Assembly (NCBI GenBank): GCA_039519185.1 | Contig: CM076849.1 | Location: 74,023,784 to 74,087,783, forward strand | DNA from: Astragalus membranaceus | Taxonomy: Eukaryota > Streptophyta > Magnoliopsida > Fabales > Fabaceae | DNA length: 64,000 nt | Direction: 5' to 3' | Part shown: positions 33,692-44,657 of the stretch, in pieces | Layout: each line of letters opens with the position of its first letter | Position numbering within the stretch: the stretch's first letter is position 1 | Position numbers and translations under genes: made by a program | The notes under the pieces: generated by a model | Told to the model about the DNA's origin: nothing | The model's input: only the letters and a program-made list of their open reading frames with translations | Databases searched by the model: none

Positions 33692-36256
33692 TGTCGTGAC
33701 CGGGATCCCGACTTAGACGGCCCAAAAATCGATATTTCAGGGAGTCGCCACCCAATTTATTAAATAGGGAAAATTGAGAAAAACCTACCTTAAAATTAAT
33801 GGTCTGCGTAAACTAGGTTGGATTCGGGAGTCGGTTATGCATAGGGAAGGGCGAAAACTTAATTCCACTACACCCCTAGTACATCCGTCCTAAGACAGTT
33901 ACCCTAAATCTGATTGTGCAAATATAAATTACAAATTTATTTGTTTTACCCAAAAATAAAATAGTAGAGAATAATAAGGGCTAATTTAGAAAAGTTTAAT
34001 TTTGACTTGACGGGGAAGCCCCGCTCCTACGTATCCTCTGGTGCAATGAGGAACTCAAAAGTCACGTAGTTCTTCCTGAAAAATTTTTTTGGTTGGTATT
34101 TTTTTAATATAGGGGTTTTAGGATTATTGAGCTGTACAGCTCATCCATCCTAGAACGCTGACTGACCCGTCTGTACAGTCGACTTAGTCCCCTATTTTAT
34201 AAAAATGGAGTTTTTGGAGTTTTGGAAAATGATTTTATGTGTGTTGGTTTGATTTTATTTGAATAGGGATTTTAGGAATCTTGAACCGTACGGTTCATTT
34301 ATCCTAGAATGCTGACTAACCCGTCTGTACAGTCGGCTTAGTCCCCTATTTTCGAAAAATGGAGTTTTTGATTTATGGAAAAAATATGTTTGTGTTTATT
34401 TTGATTTAGAAATTGTTTGTTTTAAATAGGGATTTTAGGACATGATCCGTAACGGTTCATTAATAACCTAAAAAGCTGACTAACCCGACTGTACAGTCGA
34501 TTTAGTCCCCTATTTATATTTTTTTGAAAATGAAATATTTATCTTTTTTATTTTTATAGGTTTTTTGTAAAAGGAAATAATAAAAACGAAAACAGAGGGT
34601 GCAATAGTAAAATGGGGTGCAGTTTGCAAAAAGGGAGTTGTATTATTGTTTGCTTGAATGCAAAAGTATTAAGCTCCTTTGTGTCCTAGAGGGGTCCCTT
34701 TGGGAATAGATCTAAGGCTTTTTCTATCAAGTGAACCTCTCAAAGGTAGCTCTATAGAGTCCTAAATAAGGTTCCTAGAGCCAACGACCCCAATTAAGAA
34801 CACTGATCAACAACAATAGGCAAGCTATTAGGAGTGCCAGCATTCTCAAGAGGGACCAAACTCTAGGTGAGACTTTCGTGACCACCCAACAGGACGCACA
34901 TCCAGTAGGCCATCACTACGCAGTCTCGTTCTAACTTAGGTTATTCTCCAGTCCGGGTACAGGACTATTCTCACATGTGTGCAGAAGTGTGATAGTGGAG
35001 TGTGTGTAGGAGCAAAATGTTAAATATACCCCCTAGTTGCAAAACAAACAAACACATATACAGAAAATAATAGTCTTCTACCCTAGGGTTTATATCAAGC
35101 ATAAAATAAAGATATACAAAAAGAAACTAAAGAAATAAATAAATAATCAATAAATATGTACATAAATAAATAAATAAATAAACAAATAGATATAAATAAA
35201 TAAATACAAAACTAACCTCAAGCTGATGAACGCGATGAACGCAGAACCGGACCGAGCAGTCTGACCAGGTCAACTGCGAACCGGACTGCTTTGAGAACCG
35301 AAAAACCGATTCAAACAAAAAATTACAAAATAAGCAAAGACAGACTTTTAGTGTCTGGACCGCAAAGGCTAGCCCAAAAGATCACTTAATCTGCCAATGA
35401 CTCCCCCCCCTAAACCTTCACCTCTCAACCTCTTTTATAGTCAATTTCTATAGGGTTGTTGTTTCTTGCAAGCAATGTGGGACTAAAACAAGATAGAGAA
35501 AACAATTCCCACTTAGAGAACACAATTCCCGTTTTTCTCAAACCTGTCACCGTAAAAGCGCGATTCCGGATTCGTTAACCGTTGGATCATCTTTGTTTTT
35601 TGACAGTAGGTTCGTGAGACATATATCTTCACTTTCACCGTTCGGATCGTCGAAACGAAGTCTGAGGAGAGAGAAATTGCCTTCGCAATAGCTGCAGTTT
35701 TTGCTCCGTTTTTTCTCAAACCTCTCACCATAAAGGTGCGATTCCGGATTCGTTAACCGTTGGATCATCTTTATTTGTTGACAGCAGGTTCGTGGGACAT
35801 GTGTCTCCACTTTCACCGTTCAGATCGTCAAAACGAGGTCCGAGGAGAGAGAAATTGCTTTCGCATAGTAGCTAAAAACTAAAACCGGAAAATACCCAAA
35901 AGCGACTACTTTTTGTAATAATAATTTTTTTATTGCACCTCCCCTTTTTTATTTTCTTTTGTAATTTGTATTATTTCTTATCTATTTATTTTTTTATTTT
36001 CGTTTTTTTAATTAAAGATATTGTAACAAGAAAAATAAGTTAAATCTACTTTGTAATTTTTTTGAATTAGCATATATATATATTTTTTTTTAATTTTTGT
36101 TTAACCACTAAAAAAAGTAATAATAACGCAAAATTAGTAAATTAGCGCAAAATGACCTATTCGAGGGATTAAGAATCAAATATACGCGAAAAACATATTT
36201 TTGTGATTTTTTTTTTGAAAAAGTAAAAATGTACCGGTTAAAATTGGGTGTTCACA
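33692..36256. repeat. Right LTR of non-coding element
   Basis: 2,565 bp, collinear with 23899-26464. Differences seen by eye are a few substitutions and small length changes in T or AAAT runs. The preceding bases GGAGTCGCCATC repeat a motif found about 50 bp inside each LTR. Confidence 0.93.
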
Positions 36257-36960
36257 GTTATTGTTGATGATTATTCTAGATATACTTGGGTTATCCTACT
36301 TGCAAATAAAAGTGATGCTTTTAACGAGTTTGCTAAGTTGTGCAGAAAGCTACAAAATGAGAAAAACTTAGCCATCAAAGAAATTAGAAGCGATCATGGA
36401 GGAGAGTACGAAAATTCATCATTCAAGACTTGGTGTGATAAGTATGGCATTCATCATAACTTTTCAGCTCCAAGAACTCCTCAACAAAATGGTGTGGTAG
36501 AAAGAAAGAACAGAACTATACAGGAGATGAGCAGGACAAGGCTGAATGAGCACAACCTTCCCAAATACTTCTGGGGTCATGCAGTGGATACATCTTGTCA
36601 CGTACTAAATCGAGTATACTTAAGGCCATCTCTCAACAAAACGCCATACGAGCTGTGGAATGGTAGAGCTCCTAATATTTCATATTTCAAAGTGTTTGGA
36701 AGTAAGTGCTTCATTCTCAACACAAAGGACAAGTTGGGTAAGTTTGATGCTAAATCAACTGAAGGTATTTTTATGGGTTATTCAAATCATAGTAGAGCTT
36801 ATATCGTTTAAAATAAAATTGATAAAACTATGCAAGAATCTATTCATGTTTCTTTTGATGAAACTAACCCTTTTGTCAAGAAAGCTAATGATGAGGATGA
36901 AGTGATAGAAGTGATCGAAAATAGATCACCTGAAACTAACAATGAAAGTGTAGAAGAAGC
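36257..36960 (+). pseudogene. SIRE-type pol, continuation: integrase core
   Basis: It resumes with VDDYSRYTWVILL, then RSDHGGEYENSS and TPQQNGVVERKN (integrase catalytic region), and continues to the C-terminal HVLNRVYLRPSLNKTPYELW segment. An in-frame TAA falls at about 36809-36811, after which the same frame continues (MQESIHVSFDET) to about 36985. So there are at least two lesions besides the nested insertion. Confidence 0.9.
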
Positions 36961-36971
36961 AGAGGTGGAAG

Positions 36972-38708
36972 TTGAACCTCAAAATTGAAATGGAACGAGA
37001 GCCCCAAGACATCGACGACCATATCCATGGAAGAACACACGATGATCTGCCCAAGACATGGAAATCAGTTCGAGATCATCCCCTGGAGCAAATTATTGGT
37101 AGTCCATCAAAGGGGGTAAAAACTCGTTCTTCTCTTAATCTTTTATGCTTTCATAGTGCTTTTGTCTCTCAAATAGTTCCAAATAATATCAAGGAAGCTT
37201 TAAATGATCCAGAATGGGTTTTGTCAATGCAAAAAGAACTTGAACAATTTGAACGGAACAAAGTTTGGCATTTAGTCGAAAAACCGGTCGATCGAACCAT
37301 CATAGGTACTAAATGGGTTTTTCGCAACAAACTTGACGAAAATGGTACAATTTTATTAAACAAAAGTCGTTTAGTTGTTCAAGGTTTTAACCAAATCGAA
37401 GGGGTGGATTTTGAAGAAACTTTTGCTCCTGTGGCTAGGTTGGAGTCCATTCGGATAATATTGGCATTTGCCTCTTACATGGATTTCAAACTACACCAAA
37501 TGGATGTCAAAAGTGCCTTCCTAAATGGTTTTTTAGAAGCAGAAGTATATGTAAAACAACCCCCTGGTTTTGAAGATTTTAAAAATCCTGATCATGTTTT
37601 CAAACTTAACAAAGCTCTTTATGGATTAAAGCAAGCCCCTAGAGCTTGGTATGAGAGACTAAGCAAACATTTAACTGCCAATGGTTTCAAAAAGGGTAAG
37701 ATTGATTCTACCTTATTCCTTAAAACCAAGGGCAAACATATCATAGTAGTTCAAATCTATGTTGATGATATTATCTTTGGATCTACTAATGATGATTTGT
37801 GCAAGGAATTTTCTGAGATGATGACTAGTGAATTTGAAATGAGTATGATGGGAGAACTTAACTTTTTCTTGGGACTCCAAGTGAAACAATTAAAAGAAGG
37901 AATCTTCATATCCCAAACAAAGTTCTCAAAGGAATTGCTGAAGAAATATAACATGAATGACGCAAAAGAAATCAGCACTCCTATGGCAACAACAACGAAA
38001 CTAGATAAGGATGAGCAAGGTAAACCGGTAAATGAAACTATGTATCGAGGTATGATAGGTAGTCTCTTATACTTAACTGCGTCTCGTCCTGATATTATGT
38101 TTGCTGTATGCCTGTGTGCTCGATTTCAAGCATGCCCAAAAGAATCACATTTAGAAGCTGTAAAACGGATTCTTAGGTATGTTAAAGGGACCATAGACTT
38201 TGGTTTGTGGTACCCGAAATCGAGTACGTTTGATTTAGTTGGTTTTTCTGATGCTGATTTTGCAGGTTGCACTCTTGATAGAAAAAGTACTAGTGGAACT
38301 TGTCATTTTCTTGGTCCTTGTTTGACCTCCTGGTCTAGTAAGAAACAGAACAGTGTTGCTTTGTCCACCGCTGAAGCTGAATATGTGGCGGTTGGAAACT
38401 GCGTTGCACAAGTTTTGTGGATGAAACAAACTTTGGAAGACTTTGGTCTAATTTTCGAAAATGTGCCTGTTTTATGTGATAATACAAGTGCTATTAATAT
38501 TGCTAAGAACCATATACAACACTCTAGAACTAAGCATATAGACATAAGACATCACTTTATTAGAGATCATGTGTCTAGGGGGAGCATTGCACTGAAATTT
38601 GTAGGCACTGATGACCAACTAGCGGATATCTTCACTAAACCCCTAGCCGAAGCTCAATTTTGTAAAATCCGTAGAGAGCTAGGGATGCTTGATTATGCTA
38701 GTTTGTAA
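36972..38708 (+). pseudogene. SIRE-type pol, 3' part: RT and RNase H
   Basis: One open frame of about 578 codons, shifted relative to integrase; the frame change lies near 36970-36985 and there is no own start codon. Reverse transcriptase has LHQMDVKSAFLNGFLEAEVY, LYGLKQAPRAWY and catalytic YVDDIIFGS (about residues 263-271). RNase H has FSDADFAGC (about 425-433), STAEAEYVAV and DIFTKPL near the end. It stops about 190 bp before the 3' LTR. The domain is intact but separated from gag. Confidence 0.93.
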
Positions 38709-38884
38709 AGTGATTTGTTTTGTATACACCCCCTCCTCTTTTTGATGAAAACAAAGGGGGAGAAAATATGCAGGTTACTACTATATGGGGAGAAAATATA
38801 TGATTATGCTTAGGGGGAGATTTTTCAAAAAAAAAAAAATTCTCATTATTATCACCCCTATGCATAATGTAATTTGTTATCATC

Positions 38885-38898
38885 AAAAAGGGGGAGTT
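38885..38898 (+). other. Polypurine tract of SIRE-type element
   Basis: AAAAAGGGGGAGTT immediately before the 3' LTR start. Confidence 0.9.
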
Positions 38899-40639
38899 TG
38901 TTGAACCAAGGACAAACACTCTTTGTTTTGAATGATAACAAATTACATCTTGTCTACTAATGGTTGCAGTTGAATGAAAGTACAGGGACAAAATCAAAGA
39001 ACGGGGATTAAATCAAAGAGCAGGGACTAAAGTGCAATGGCTTGCAGAAGAAGCAACAATGAAGTTGAAGACCTAATTGTTTATCTGCTTTTGATAGGAC
39101 TCAAATGTAAGATCCTATCCCTTCAGCTTTATGACATTTAGTAGAAGAGAGATGAAGTTTTTAAAAAAATGTTTTAAAAATAAAACTGTTGTGTTGAAAG
39201 TCTTGAAAAATATTTTAGTCAAATGCTGCATGCATGAGAAAGGCACACAACATGAGAAAATGTTTTTTAAATGAAAGAATCGATTTTCCATTGTCTCATA
39301 GGAGTATAAAATCGATTTCTAACTCCCAATGAGACATGATAAATCGATTCCTAAGCCTTTCCTAAGCAAAACAATCGATTTCCAAGTTATCTTAAAAAGG
39401 CAAGAATCGATTACAACATCTCCTTTATTCAAGCAAAGAATCGATTCTTTCTTTTTCCTATGAAGCTTCATAATCGATTGCTCCTATGTTTTAGCAAAAC
39501 TAAAGAATCGATTCCTCCTTCTTTAAACCAAAGTTAAAATCGATTCTTGCCAACTCAGGAGGTCCTAAGAATCGATTCCTTCATTCTTCCAAAGACAAAT
39601 GAATCGATTCCTAAGTTGTCTAAATGCAAAGAATCGATTCTCCTACTTTTTAACTTCATCAAACAATCGATTCTTCATTTACATTAAATGTTTTTTTCAA
39701 AATCCTACGTTTCCTAAACCTATAAATACAGAGGTGCTTCACACTCTTAAAAACACCACTTTTTCCACTTCTCTGCTACGTACTTTCAGATCAAAAAGCA
39801 AAGAGAAAAAAAAAATAAGAGCTTTCATTTTCAGATCTATATTTCAAAGTTCTTCATTTTCAAAAACCAATCATCTCTCACTCTACTATATTGTTACTAT
39901 ACTGCTGAAGTGATTGGTTCGTAGATTTCATATTGTATTCGTTTTCTAAGTGGTTATTTTGAAATCCTGGAAGGTGTTCTTGGGTCGTTCAATCAGGAGA
40001 TTGAAGCGGTTATTTTGAAATCCTGGGAGGTGTTCTTGGGTCGTTCAATCAGGAGATTGAAGCGGGTTGAAATCCTTAGCTAGGTGCTCGGGTTCTCAGT
40101 TCGGGGGAATTGAGATTTGCTATTTTGAAGTTGCCTGTTTGTAAACAATTCTTCAATATAGTGGTTGTTATCAAGTCCAAAGGTTGCAAAGCCGGAGGCC
40201 GAGGACGTAGGGCTTTTATCCCGAACCTCGCTAAATTCCTGGTGTATCTCTATCCCTATCTCTTTACTTTGCTTTATTATCTATACCCTTGCTTAATGCT
40301 ATATTGAATGTTATTTAGATCTGTTTATCATACTTTTCATCTGTCTACAACTAAACTACTCTGATCTTGTGCTTATCTATTATCTTCCCTATCACTGCAA
40401 TTGATCTACTTTTTACTATATTCAATATCACTACACTTCTTATAAATAATCTTATTGTGTATATTGAAAATAGTATAATATCTCTTTGTTCCTAAATCTG
40501 CCTGCTTGCACCATATAAAGTTTAAATCTAAGTTTCCGCATTTGATTTAAACCAAACTTATCATTTATTTTGAAAAGAATCCAAGAGTTACATATAACCT
40601 TATTCACCCCCCCCTCTAAGGTTATACTATAGTCTAACA
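38899..40639 (+). repeat. 3' LTR of SIRE-type element
   Basis: 1,741 bp, collinear with the 5' LTR at an offset of about 19,391. It repeats the 13-site AATCGATT array (about 39278-39672) and TATA box (about 39721-39728). Confidence 0.95.
39278..39672 (+). promoter_or_regulatory. 13 x AATCGATT array in 3' LTR
   Basis: Same sites and spacing as at 19887-20281; all 13 cores are unchanged. The few LTR-LTR differences here (for example CCAAGCC/CTAAGCC) fall between cores. Confidence 0.8.
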
Positions 40640-42293
40640 TAGCTCTCCACTGGTTGGTCTTAGGAATTGCTGTCCTGTGCTGCTTGCCACTCATACAATC
40701 ATCACATATCTTTTCTGACATTTCAAAACAAGGAAGCCCCCTCACCATTTCCTTATCCTTCAGCAATTTGAGGCTCTTGTTGTTGATGTGTCCATACCTA
40801 CAATGCCATAGCCTCCCAATACTGTCCTCTGTAGCCTGGAGACATTCTTCTTTTTCTGCAATGTTGTCAGTAGACAGAATAAACATTCTATTAGTCTTCA
40901 TATTGCACTGCAGAATTAAACCTTTCTCTTCATGATAAACCTTGCACACACATGTTCCTCCTTCAAATTGGACTGTAAATCCCTTCTCCAACAACTGTCC
41001 AACACTTAAAAGATTGTTCTTGAGGTCTGGAACATAATACACATTAGTCACAGTGTGTATTGTTCCATTGAATTTAATCTTCACATCTCCTTTTCCCATG
41101 ACTTGCAATCTTGTATTGTTGCCAAGTCTCACATGCTTCTTGTAACTTTCATCAAAGTTGCAGAACCAAGATTTCTCCCGACACATGTGGTTTGAACATC
41201 CTGAATCCACAAACCAGTCACTGTGAACCTGTTCCTCACTTGCTTCTTCAACAGCCATCAAGGAATTTTCTTCTTCTCTATCACTGCCTTCTTCAATTAC
41301 CATCAGCCTGTGGTTTGATCCCCCTGAATCAATAAACCAGTCACTATGGTTCTGTTCTACACTTGCTTCATCAATAACCATCTGAGAGTCCTCTTTCTCC
41401 ACTGTCACTATCAGCATATCCTCACACTGGTCAATCTGGTTCTCTTCCACAACCATCAGCAACATGTCTTCATAGCCATCACTCTCAACAAAGTTCACTT
41501 CTTTGTCCCACTCCGGACACTCATTCTTGTAGTGTCCAAGTTTCTTGCACTTGAAACATTCAATTGTGGCACGATTTGGCTGTCTTCCTCTACCTCTACC
41601 TTGTCCTCTACCTCTTCCTCTGCCTGCACTGTCCCTCTTTTCTTCCACAACAGCCTTCTGAACTTGCTCTTCTTCCTTACCCTTCTTAAACTTTTGCTCA
41701 TGAACAATTAATGATCTATGAATCTCATCAACAGACATATTCTCAGTATCCTTAGACTCCTCTATAGAACACACAATGTAATTCCATTTTTCGGTTAAGG
41801 ATCTAAGAATTTTCTCTACTATTGTTCCATCTTGCAATTGTTCACCATAGATTCTCATTCTATTTGCTATTCCCATTACTCTAGAAATGTAATCAGAAAT
41901 AGACTCACCTGATTTCATCTCACATTGCTCCCATTCTTTCCTCAATCCTTGCAAGATAGACTTCCTTACTCGAGCGGTGCCGGAGTACTTCCTCTTCATG
42001 CTTTCCTAGATATCTTTCGCCGTTTTCTTCTCCAAGATCGTCTCCAAGATTGTTCTGTCAATCGTTTGGAAAAGGTAATTCTTTACCTTAAGATCCTTCA
42101 GCTTCAAATCATCGAGACTCTTTTGTTCTGCATCCGTCAACGTCTTCGAGTTCCCCAGTTCACAGAAACCATCTTCCACGAGCCCCCAATACTCCTTGGA
42201 TCGCAGAAAATTTTCCATTAGCATACTCCAATGGTCGTAGTGACCATTCAAGATAGGAATCGAAGGTTGAGCGAAATTTCCGTTGTTCGCCAT
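40640..42293 (-). pseudogene. Outer Copia gag, protease and pre-integrase
   Basis: ATG at 42293 (minus). Gag begins with SIPILNGHYDHWSMLMENF (UBN2-type). An in-frame TAG near 42006 sits where Gag proteins of this type carry Trp, then the frame stays open. A G/R-rich stretch (GRGRGRGQGRGRGRQ) precedes the CCHC knuckle CFKCKKLGHYKNEC. The protease motif occurs twice: DWFIDSGGSNH, then DWFVDSGCSNHM about 45 residues later. A pre-integrase domain follows (LWHCRYGHIN, CDDCMSGKQHRT). The frame breaks at 40640 where the SIRE-type element inserted; the remainder is at 19507-16958. Confidence 0.93.
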
Positions 42294-42356
42294 TGAAATG
42301 GAGGATTTGAGATCTTGAAACGATTCTTCGCGCTTTTTGCTCAGGCCCCGTGATGG

Positions 42357-42369
42357 AGCTCTGATGCCA
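42357..42369 (-). other. Primer-binding site of outer Copia
   Basis: TGGCATCAGAGCT on the minus strand, three bases from the 5' LTR end, like the initiator-Met tRNA primer site of plant Copia elements. Confidence 0.85.
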
Positions 42370-42372
42370 AAA

Positions 42373-42619
42373 TGTAAGAGCAGAATGAGGGAAAAGAGAA
42401 TTGATTCTATTGATTGAGCTCTAAAGGCTTATATATGGAGTACAAAGAGAAGAGGATCAGTTAAGAAGTTGCAACAGACTGCAACAAACTGAAAGAACTG
42501 TAAAACTAACTCTCAAAATTGTAATACAATGACATAAGTCATAATGACTCTAATCACTAATACACGTGTCATTATCTAAGATACAAAAGCTTAATCTAAA
42601 ATATACAGAATACTCAACA
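42373..42619 (-). repeat. 5' LTR of outer Copia
   Basis: 247 bp, three substitutions relative to 16682-16928. TATATAAG (minus TATA-type) lies at about 42430-42437. Confidence 0.95.
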
Positions 42620-42671
42620 GTAAGTGATGTGTGCTCCACCTATCTTTTCTATTTTTTTTTTAAATTTGCAG

Positions 42672-42928
42672 CTGCTCTCACTCATCTTCCCCATTCCCTA
42701 AAAATCCCTAAAGGAGATTCCACTGCCAGCAACAGCAGGCTCGTTGCAAGCCCCAAAGGAGACCGCAGACCTGATAACTATGAAGACCTTCAATTGGATT
42801 TTGACCCTATCGTCTTCACTTACCTCGAACACTATCTCCCTCCTCACATGCTTAATCGCTCACGAGACTTCAAGGCTCACTACATGAGAAACATTCTCCT
42901 CCGTTATTCACCTCCCAATGATCGCATT
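42672..42928 (+). pseudogene. Fragment resembling N-terminal exon of a plant 2OG-Fe(II) oxygenase
   Basis: The frame reads RRPDNYEDLQLDFDP, then LEHYLPPHMLNRSRDFKAHY and MRNILLRYSPPNDRI. This matches the N-terminal region of the plant 2-oxoglutarate/Fe(II)-dependent oxygenase family exemplified by Arabidopsis At1g22950, which lies before the catalytic domain. The expected continuation (RVQKHREYRQK type) is absent; after about 42928 the frame enters unrelated GA-rich sequence. A pyrimidine-rich tract ending TTTGCAG lies just upstream (to 42671), like a 3' splice site. No catalytic H-X-D...H residues are present, so this is a gene fragment. The family call is from memory of the sequence pattern. 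Confidence 0.6.
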
Positions 42929-43751
42929 CTAGTTAGTCTTATGTCACTATGGATGGCAGCGAGAGAGTGGGCTCGCGAGAGAGAGGAGGGAACCGCCTTT
43001 GTGTGGCGGTGGTTGCCGGCGGTGCACTGCGAACGGAGAGATGGCAGCGAAAATCTTGTTCCTGTTTCTCTCTTCTCTCTCTTGTTCTTATTTTATCGTT
43101 GTTGTTCCTCTAATTTTGAAGTGGTAAACCACAAAAATGTGAATTGTTTTCGATCCAATACGTTTTTGATACGAAGACTAAGGGAAAATTTTAATTGAAA
43201 TCTGGAAATCTGAAAATTAATTGATCGATCTGGTTTAACACTTTTCTATGATGTTTAGGATTTTTTCTTCTTCGGTTTTTCATTGCTTAAAAGGGACATA
43301 ATTGTGGGTTTGGGAGTGGTGGCGACAAAGATTCTGGGCATGGCTGTTATGGGTGGTGTGGAAGGGTGGCTATTTTGGGTTTGGGGTTGTGGGGAGTGGG
43401 AGGAACAATTCTAGCGCTGCTAGCAGCATAAGGAAGAAGAAGAAACAATTTTTTTTCCAAAAAGAAAAGATCATTTAATAAAACCAAAAAACTGGTAAAA
43501 AAAAAACAAGAAAAGCCACATGGATAAAAATGCCACTTGTAAATGACACCTCAGAAAAACGTTAGCCCAGTCAGCATTATTTAACGTCGGGGACTAATAA
43601 TGAAAACAGCAAAATAAGATGGGGACCAAAACACCTATTTCGTTAATGGAGGGACTAAACTTAAAAGGACCCAATTTTGTAGGGACCAAAAACATATTTT
43701 ACCCTATTTTTGACGATGAAATCCCCAAATTTATCCAAGTTAGCATATTAA
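42929..43751. other. Non-coding DNA with a one-armed MITE remnant
   Basis: GC-rich to about 43120, then AT-rich. At about 43560-43720 is a segment with GTAGGGACCAAAAACATATT, like one arm of a common MITE type, but I see no opposite arm. Confidence 0.5.
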
Positions 43752-43760
43752 AAAAAACAA

Positions 43761-44204
43761 GGCTTAAATATATGTTAAGCCCCTACAAGTATGGCCAAAA
43801 TCCATTTAAGCCCCTGTAAATTTTTTTTTAAAATGGCTCTTATAAATATTAAATGTTTGCGGTTAAGCCCCTCGGTCAATTTTCCATATTTGCAGAGGGT
43901 AAAAATATATGTTCAGCCCCTGCAAATATGGCCATAATCCATTTAAGCCCCTGTAAATATTAAAAATTTATAAATGTTCAGTCCCTGCAAATATGACCAT
44001 AATCCATTTAAGCCCCCTGTAAATATTAAAAATTTTAAAATGACTCTTATAAATATTATATGTTCAACTTTTTTGATCAAAAATTGACCGAGAGGCTTAA
44101 CGGCAAACATTTAACTTTTACAAGGGTCATTTTAAAAAAAAAAATTTACAGGGGCATAACGTGATTTTGGCTATATTTGCAGGGGCTGAACATATATTTA
44201 AGCC
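43761..44204. mobile_element. Mutator-like MITE (444 bp), TSD AAAAAACAA
   Basis: Inverted termini GGCTTAAATATATGTTAAGC and GGCTTAAATATATGTTCAGC continue inward (AAACATTTAA, ATTGACCGAG). Perfect 9-bp TSD AAAAAACAA at 43752-43760 and 44205-44213. Internal near-repeats with AATCCATTTAAGCCCC occur three times. Confidence 0.92.
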
Positions 44205-44443
44205 AAAAAACAATGATATGTAAATTCCAGTATAGATCTCTGTTAGTCACACCAGCAGATGGCTAAAGAGAGACTTAATAGTAGGACGTATTTCAAAAAA
44301 ATTATTTTTCAAGGACTTTTTAAAAAAAATATTTGTAGGGACTTATTTAAAAAATCATTATATTTGCAGAGATGAAAAACATATTTAAGCCTTAAAAATT
44401 TATTTGTTACACCAAGTATGATCCAAGATGTTTCTATCTCCAC

Positions 44444-44657
44444 CAACAAGGGTTGGTCAAAGTGGTAATTAGACTTGGATCCCAACCTAAGGTCTCGGGT
44501 TCGAAGATTGAGTATGGCAAAAACTCTGATGGGAGGGGAGAACCACACGGGCCGACAAAGCCGTGTACTCGTGGTCAGCCAGGTTCCCCGGCGTAGATTA
44601 GTCATCAGCAAAGTCGATGGAAATTGCACACAAAAAACATGGTAACCAAAAAAAAGG
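44444..44657 (+). mobile_element. tRNA-derived SINE, 15-bp TSD
   Basis: A box-A-like GGTTGGTCAAAGTGGTAA and box-B-like GGTTCGAAGATT follow the start. The body has GGGAGAACCACACGGGCCGA and ends in an A-run. TGTTTCTATCTCCAC (44429-44443) and TGTTTATATCTCCAC (44658-44672) form a TSD with one mismatch. A diverged relative is at 61219. Confidence 0.85.

Larger units (their letters stand above)
23899..36256. mobile_element. Non-coding, non-autonomous LTR retroelement (12,358 bp), TSD GTTAT
   Basis: LTRs at 23899-26464 (2,566 bp) and 33692-36256 (2,565 bp) start TGTCGTGACCGGGATCC and end GGGTGTTCACA. TSD GTTAT at 23894-23898 and 36257-36261. The 7.2-kb interior encodes no gag, protease, integrase, RT or RNase H on either strand. 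It is minisatellite, other tandem repeats and a 2.1-kb internal duplication, so the element must use enzymes from another element (LARD-like). I cannot identify a standard primer site after the left LTR (GTTGCCCCTCTGTGC) or a purine tract before the right one (CCCCAGCGGAGTCGCCATC), so lineage and orientation stay open. The LTRs are nearly identical, so it is recent. Confidence 0.93.
19508..40639 (+). mobile_element. SIRE/Maximus-type Copia retrotransposon, split by a nested element, TSD TAGCT
   Basis: LTRs at 19508-21246 (1,739 bp) and 38899-40639 (1,741 bp) start TGTTGAACCAAGG and end AGTCTAACA. TSD TAGCT at 19503-19507 and 40640-40644. The primer site TGGTATCGAGAGC (21249-21261) is close to the usual TGGTATCAGAGC. 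The polypurine tract AAAAAGGGGGAGTT occupies 38885-38898. Without the 12,358-bp insert and its TSD copy it is about 8.8 kb. Gag order, long LTRs and RT motifs fit the SIRE/Maximus lineage. I see no env-like frame between RNase H and the 3' LTR. The LTRs are almost identical, so the insertion is recent. Confidence 0.97.
16682..42619 (-). mobile_element. Copia retrotransposon (about 4.8 kb), split by a nested element, TSD GTAAG
   Basis: Two 247-bp LTRs, 42373-42619 (5') and 16682-16928 (3'), start TGTTGAGTATTCTG and end GCTCTTACA on the minus strand. I count three differences between them. TSD GTAAG at 16677-16681 and 42620-42624. The primer site TGGCATCAGAGCT (about 42357-42369) resembles the initiator-Met tRNA type. 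The polypurine tract AAGGGAGGGAAT abuts the 3' LTR near 16929-16940. Removing the nested element and its TSD copy leaves about 4,801 bp with gag, protease, integrase, reverse transcriptase and RNase H in Copia order. A few stops and a frameshift disable it. Confidence 0.97.

Noticed and set aside
38709..38898. Env-like gene downstream of RNase H in the SIRE-type element
   Set aside because: Only about 190 bp separate the pol stop from the LTR; no open frame with membrane features.
16677..42671. Outer Copia inserted at an intron donor (GTAAGT...TTTGCAG) of a host gene
   Set aside because: The rejoined 'intron' would be only about 50 bp and no coding exon is recognisable upstream; GTAAG is fully explained as the TSD.
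44444..44520. A functional tRNA gene
   Set aside because: Only box A- and B-like sequence is present, no cloverleaf or acceptor stem; the A-tail and TSD identify a SINE.
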